A stretch of 64,000 nucleotides of DNA from Perspicuibacillus lycopersici (GTDB taxonomy: Bacteria; Bacillota; Bacilli; Bacillales; Caldibacillaceae). Below, piece by piece: positions 62,417 to 64,000 of the stretch (the first letter of the stretch is position 1; every line of letters starts with the position of its first letter). The stretch spans positions 248,001-312,000 of the forward strand of contig NZ_JAOUSF010000005.1 of NCBI RefSeq assembly GCF_025660475.1, written 5' to 3'. A program made the position numbers and the translations under genes. A model generated the notes under the pieces. That model had not been told where the DNA came from. It made no database searches and worked only from the letters and a program-made list of their open reading frames with translations.

Positions 62417-64000
62417 CTATAATTCTGATAAAAACTTTAGCGTTCTACTAATTTCTTCGATATGATTTTTATCTGCCCAAAGAATGAAAAAGTTATATGT
62501 CATTCCGTTCAGTACGACTGGTGTTGGGTAACGTACAATTAGAGATGCTTGATGGTTCATTTGTGGCGGTTGATCTTCGGATGGAAAAATAAAACAAGCT
62601 TCCTCGTTTTGAATTTGCGTCGGAATAATATGTGGCTCTGATCCATAAGGCATCAATTGATGGTATGCGTCACTATGACATACCTCTTCTAACGATGCAT
62701 TGGACGCAAGTGCAGAAACTTGGAAAAATCCATCCTCACCTTCAAAACGATCCTCAGAAAGTAATGATGGTGCCCAGCTAGCCGGAAATTGCAATTGTAC
62801 TTTTAATCTTGTATTTGTATATGTTTGTTTCATCAGAGACGTTAGAACAGGAGACCATTGTAAGGAGACAATATTGCCACCCTTTACTAATGGAATTGGA
62901 ACAAGATGATTAAGATCGAGTAACCAAATTTCACTCGCACCTGTTTCTAGTGTACATCCAGATAAATACGCAACCTTTCTCCCATTAGGAGTCCAAGTAA
63001 CTGGTGTGCCATAACAATTCGATATCGCCACCGTTCGATCTCTCGTTCCTTGCTTATCAGTAGTTCGAATAAGAGAAAAATATCCCCTATCCTCAAAAGT
63101 ACTGGAACTATAAGCAATACTCGAGAAATCACTAGACCATTCTGGATAATAATTTTTCCCAAGTGGTCCCCCCGGAACGTCAAAAATTCTTCCGGTTGCT
63201 AGTTCGATCGTCTTTAATAAGGATACACTCGCTCCTGGTGTAGTATAAAGCGCATAGGTTCCGTCTGGTGAAAGCCGGATATTGTTTCGCCTTCCTTCAT
63301 TATTCTCGGTTAATTGTTGTTTACTGCTTCCATCACTTCGCATTCGGAATAACTGGCTGACTCCGAAAGCATCTGTTGCCTGAAATAAAAGTTCTTCCCC
63401 ATTTGGGAACCATTGCACATCTGATACATTTTGCTGGCTTATTTTTTGCGCCTGGTGAGTTCCAACATGATAAATTGTGATTTCATTTTGTTTGGAATAG
63501 ACTAGCTTTTGACTATCTGGTGACCAATCGACAAATACCCCAAGCCCTTCGGAAAACTGATCGATACTAGCAATGGTATTATTAGCTAGATTTATAACGT
63601 AAAGGATCGCGTTTTTACCAACAAATGCAATTTTACTACTATCTGGTGACCAGAACGGGATGGAAAAAGACTCCCCTAATCCTAAGGTAATTTGCTGGCT
63701 TGCACCATTACTCGGGTAATATAGCCATAGATCATAATTTCCACTTTGATTAGAAAAATAGGCAAGCCTTCCCTGACCGCCTGGTGGTGCATATGGAATG
63801 AGTAGTCTCATCCCTGGAAAAAGCACATCCGATGTTAGCTGATTTGCTTGGCGGAGCCGGTTTATGTTCACTTGTCCATTCGTCGTAACATTATATCGTC
63901 TCGCAATTAAATATAGTGAATCCCCAGGTTGCACGACATAATACGATACGCCAGGAGGAATCTTCAAAAGTTGTTCTGGAAAAATCACATATGGTGGCTG
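62417..64000 (-). CDS. LysM and TolB-like beta-propeller protein (5' partial)
   Basis: The frame is open to the right edge of the window (codons QPPY precede a GTG at 63988), and the first residues, YVIFPEQLLKIPPG, are the end of a LysM repeat. The gene therefore starts outside. A complete LysM follows (VSYYVVQPGDSLYLIARRYNV, then LFPGMRLLIPYAP). Seven or so TolB/WD-type repeats come next (RLAYFSNQSGNYDLWLYYPS, FWSPDSSKIAFVG, DWSPDSQKLVYSK, LSPDGTYALYTTPG). The C-terminal 110 residues form an unrecognised alpha/beta domain. No signal peptide is visible. It probably binds peptidoglycan or acts at the spore surface. Confidence 0.85.
   Translation of the reverse strand, partial: QPPYVIFPEQLLKIPPGVSYYVVQPGDSLYLIARRYNVTTNGQVNINRLRQANQLTSDVLFPGMRLLIPYAPPGGQGRLAYFSNQSGNYDLWLYYPSNGASQQITLGLGESFSIPFWSPDSSKIAFVGKNAILYVINLANNTIASIDQFSEGLGVFVDWSPDSQKLVYSKQNEITIYHVGTHQAQKISQQNVSDVQWFPNGEELLFQATDAFGVSQLFRMRSDGSSKQQLTENNEGRRNNIRLSPDGTYALYTTPGASVSLLKTIELATGRIFDVPGGPLGKNYYPEWSSDFSSIAYSSSTFEDRGYFSLIRTTDKQGTRDRTVAISNCYGTPVTWTPNGRKVAYLSGCTLETGASEIWLLDLNHLVPIPLVKGGNIVSLQWSPVLTSLMKQTYTNTRLKVQLQFPASWAPSLLSEDRFEGEDGFFQVSALASNASLEEVCHSDAYHQLMPYGSEPHIIPTQIQNEEACFIFPSEDQPPQMNHQASLIVRYPTPVVLNGMTYNFFILWADKNHIEEISRTLKFLSEL

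Overview
This is a chromosomal window from a low-GC, probably spore-forming member of the Bacillales (Bacillaceae or Planococcaceae type). The evidence is strong AGGAGG-type ribosome binding sites with GTG and TTG starts, consensus sigma-A promoters, a CcpA-type cre site, a yybP-ykoY manganese riboswitch, and clear homologues of Bacillus genes (ydeI, ycnI/ycnJ, yhgD/yhgE, pepF, ampS, ykpA, a cold shock gene). I cannot name the genus with confidence. No rRNA, tRNA, CRISPR array, prophage or intact IS element was seen.

Layout. 1-5.1 kb: the start of a secreted hydrolase-like gene, a GNAT pseudogene with one amber codon, an ArsR-SRPBCC-YdeI operon with an operator nested in its promoter, an MFS exporter and a PD-(D/E)XK nuclease-like gene. 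5.2-7.6 kb: an orphan DnaD-like replication protein gene and a riboswitch-controlled TerC-type manganese exporter. 7.7-14.4 kb: a carboxylate catabolic operon (dehydrogenase, TctC, TctB, TctA, DASS transporter) behind a FadR-type GntR regulator, with shared TGGTATACCA operators and a cre site. 14.5-18.2 kb: an MFS exporter, a DUF2809 protein, an HD hydrolase, repeats and a lipoprotein. 18.4-22.2 kb: a small secreted cysteine-containing protein next to an ABC cassette with two permeases. 22.2-31.6 kb: a CD3324-type regulator, a NERD-helicase, a CPBP protease, a YtrA-like GntR/ABC operon, an orphan HicB, an aromatic acid exporter-like protein and a microprotein.

32-46 kb: copper genes ycnJ-ycnI, an aldo/keto reductase, a SEC-C protein, a 236-bp inverted-repeat element, pepF, an alanine symporter, a LigB-like dioxygenase, a deoxyribosyltransferase, a DUF4825 lipoprotein, two GNATs and ampS. 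46-53 kb: an 11-unit, 52-bp tandem repeat, yhgE/yhgD with twin 27-bp operators, a small spore-protein-like gene and a PAS-GGDEF-EAL protein. 53-64 kb: a GrpB-family protein, a nitroreductase, threonine aldolase, the carboxy(nor)spermidine polyamine operon, the ABC-F protein YkpA, a cold shock protein, an aldo/keto reductase and a LysM/beta-propeller protein that runs off the window.

The most interesting signals are: (1) a structured leader of about 450 nt ending in a terminator 31 bases before the carboxy(nor)spermidine synthase start, resembling an unassigned riboswitch or attenuator; (2) a 52-bp tandem repeat family at two loci; (3) a duplicated 145-bp intergenic module with a conserved 10-codon ORF and terminator; (4) the secreted small protein plus dual-permease ABC cassette.
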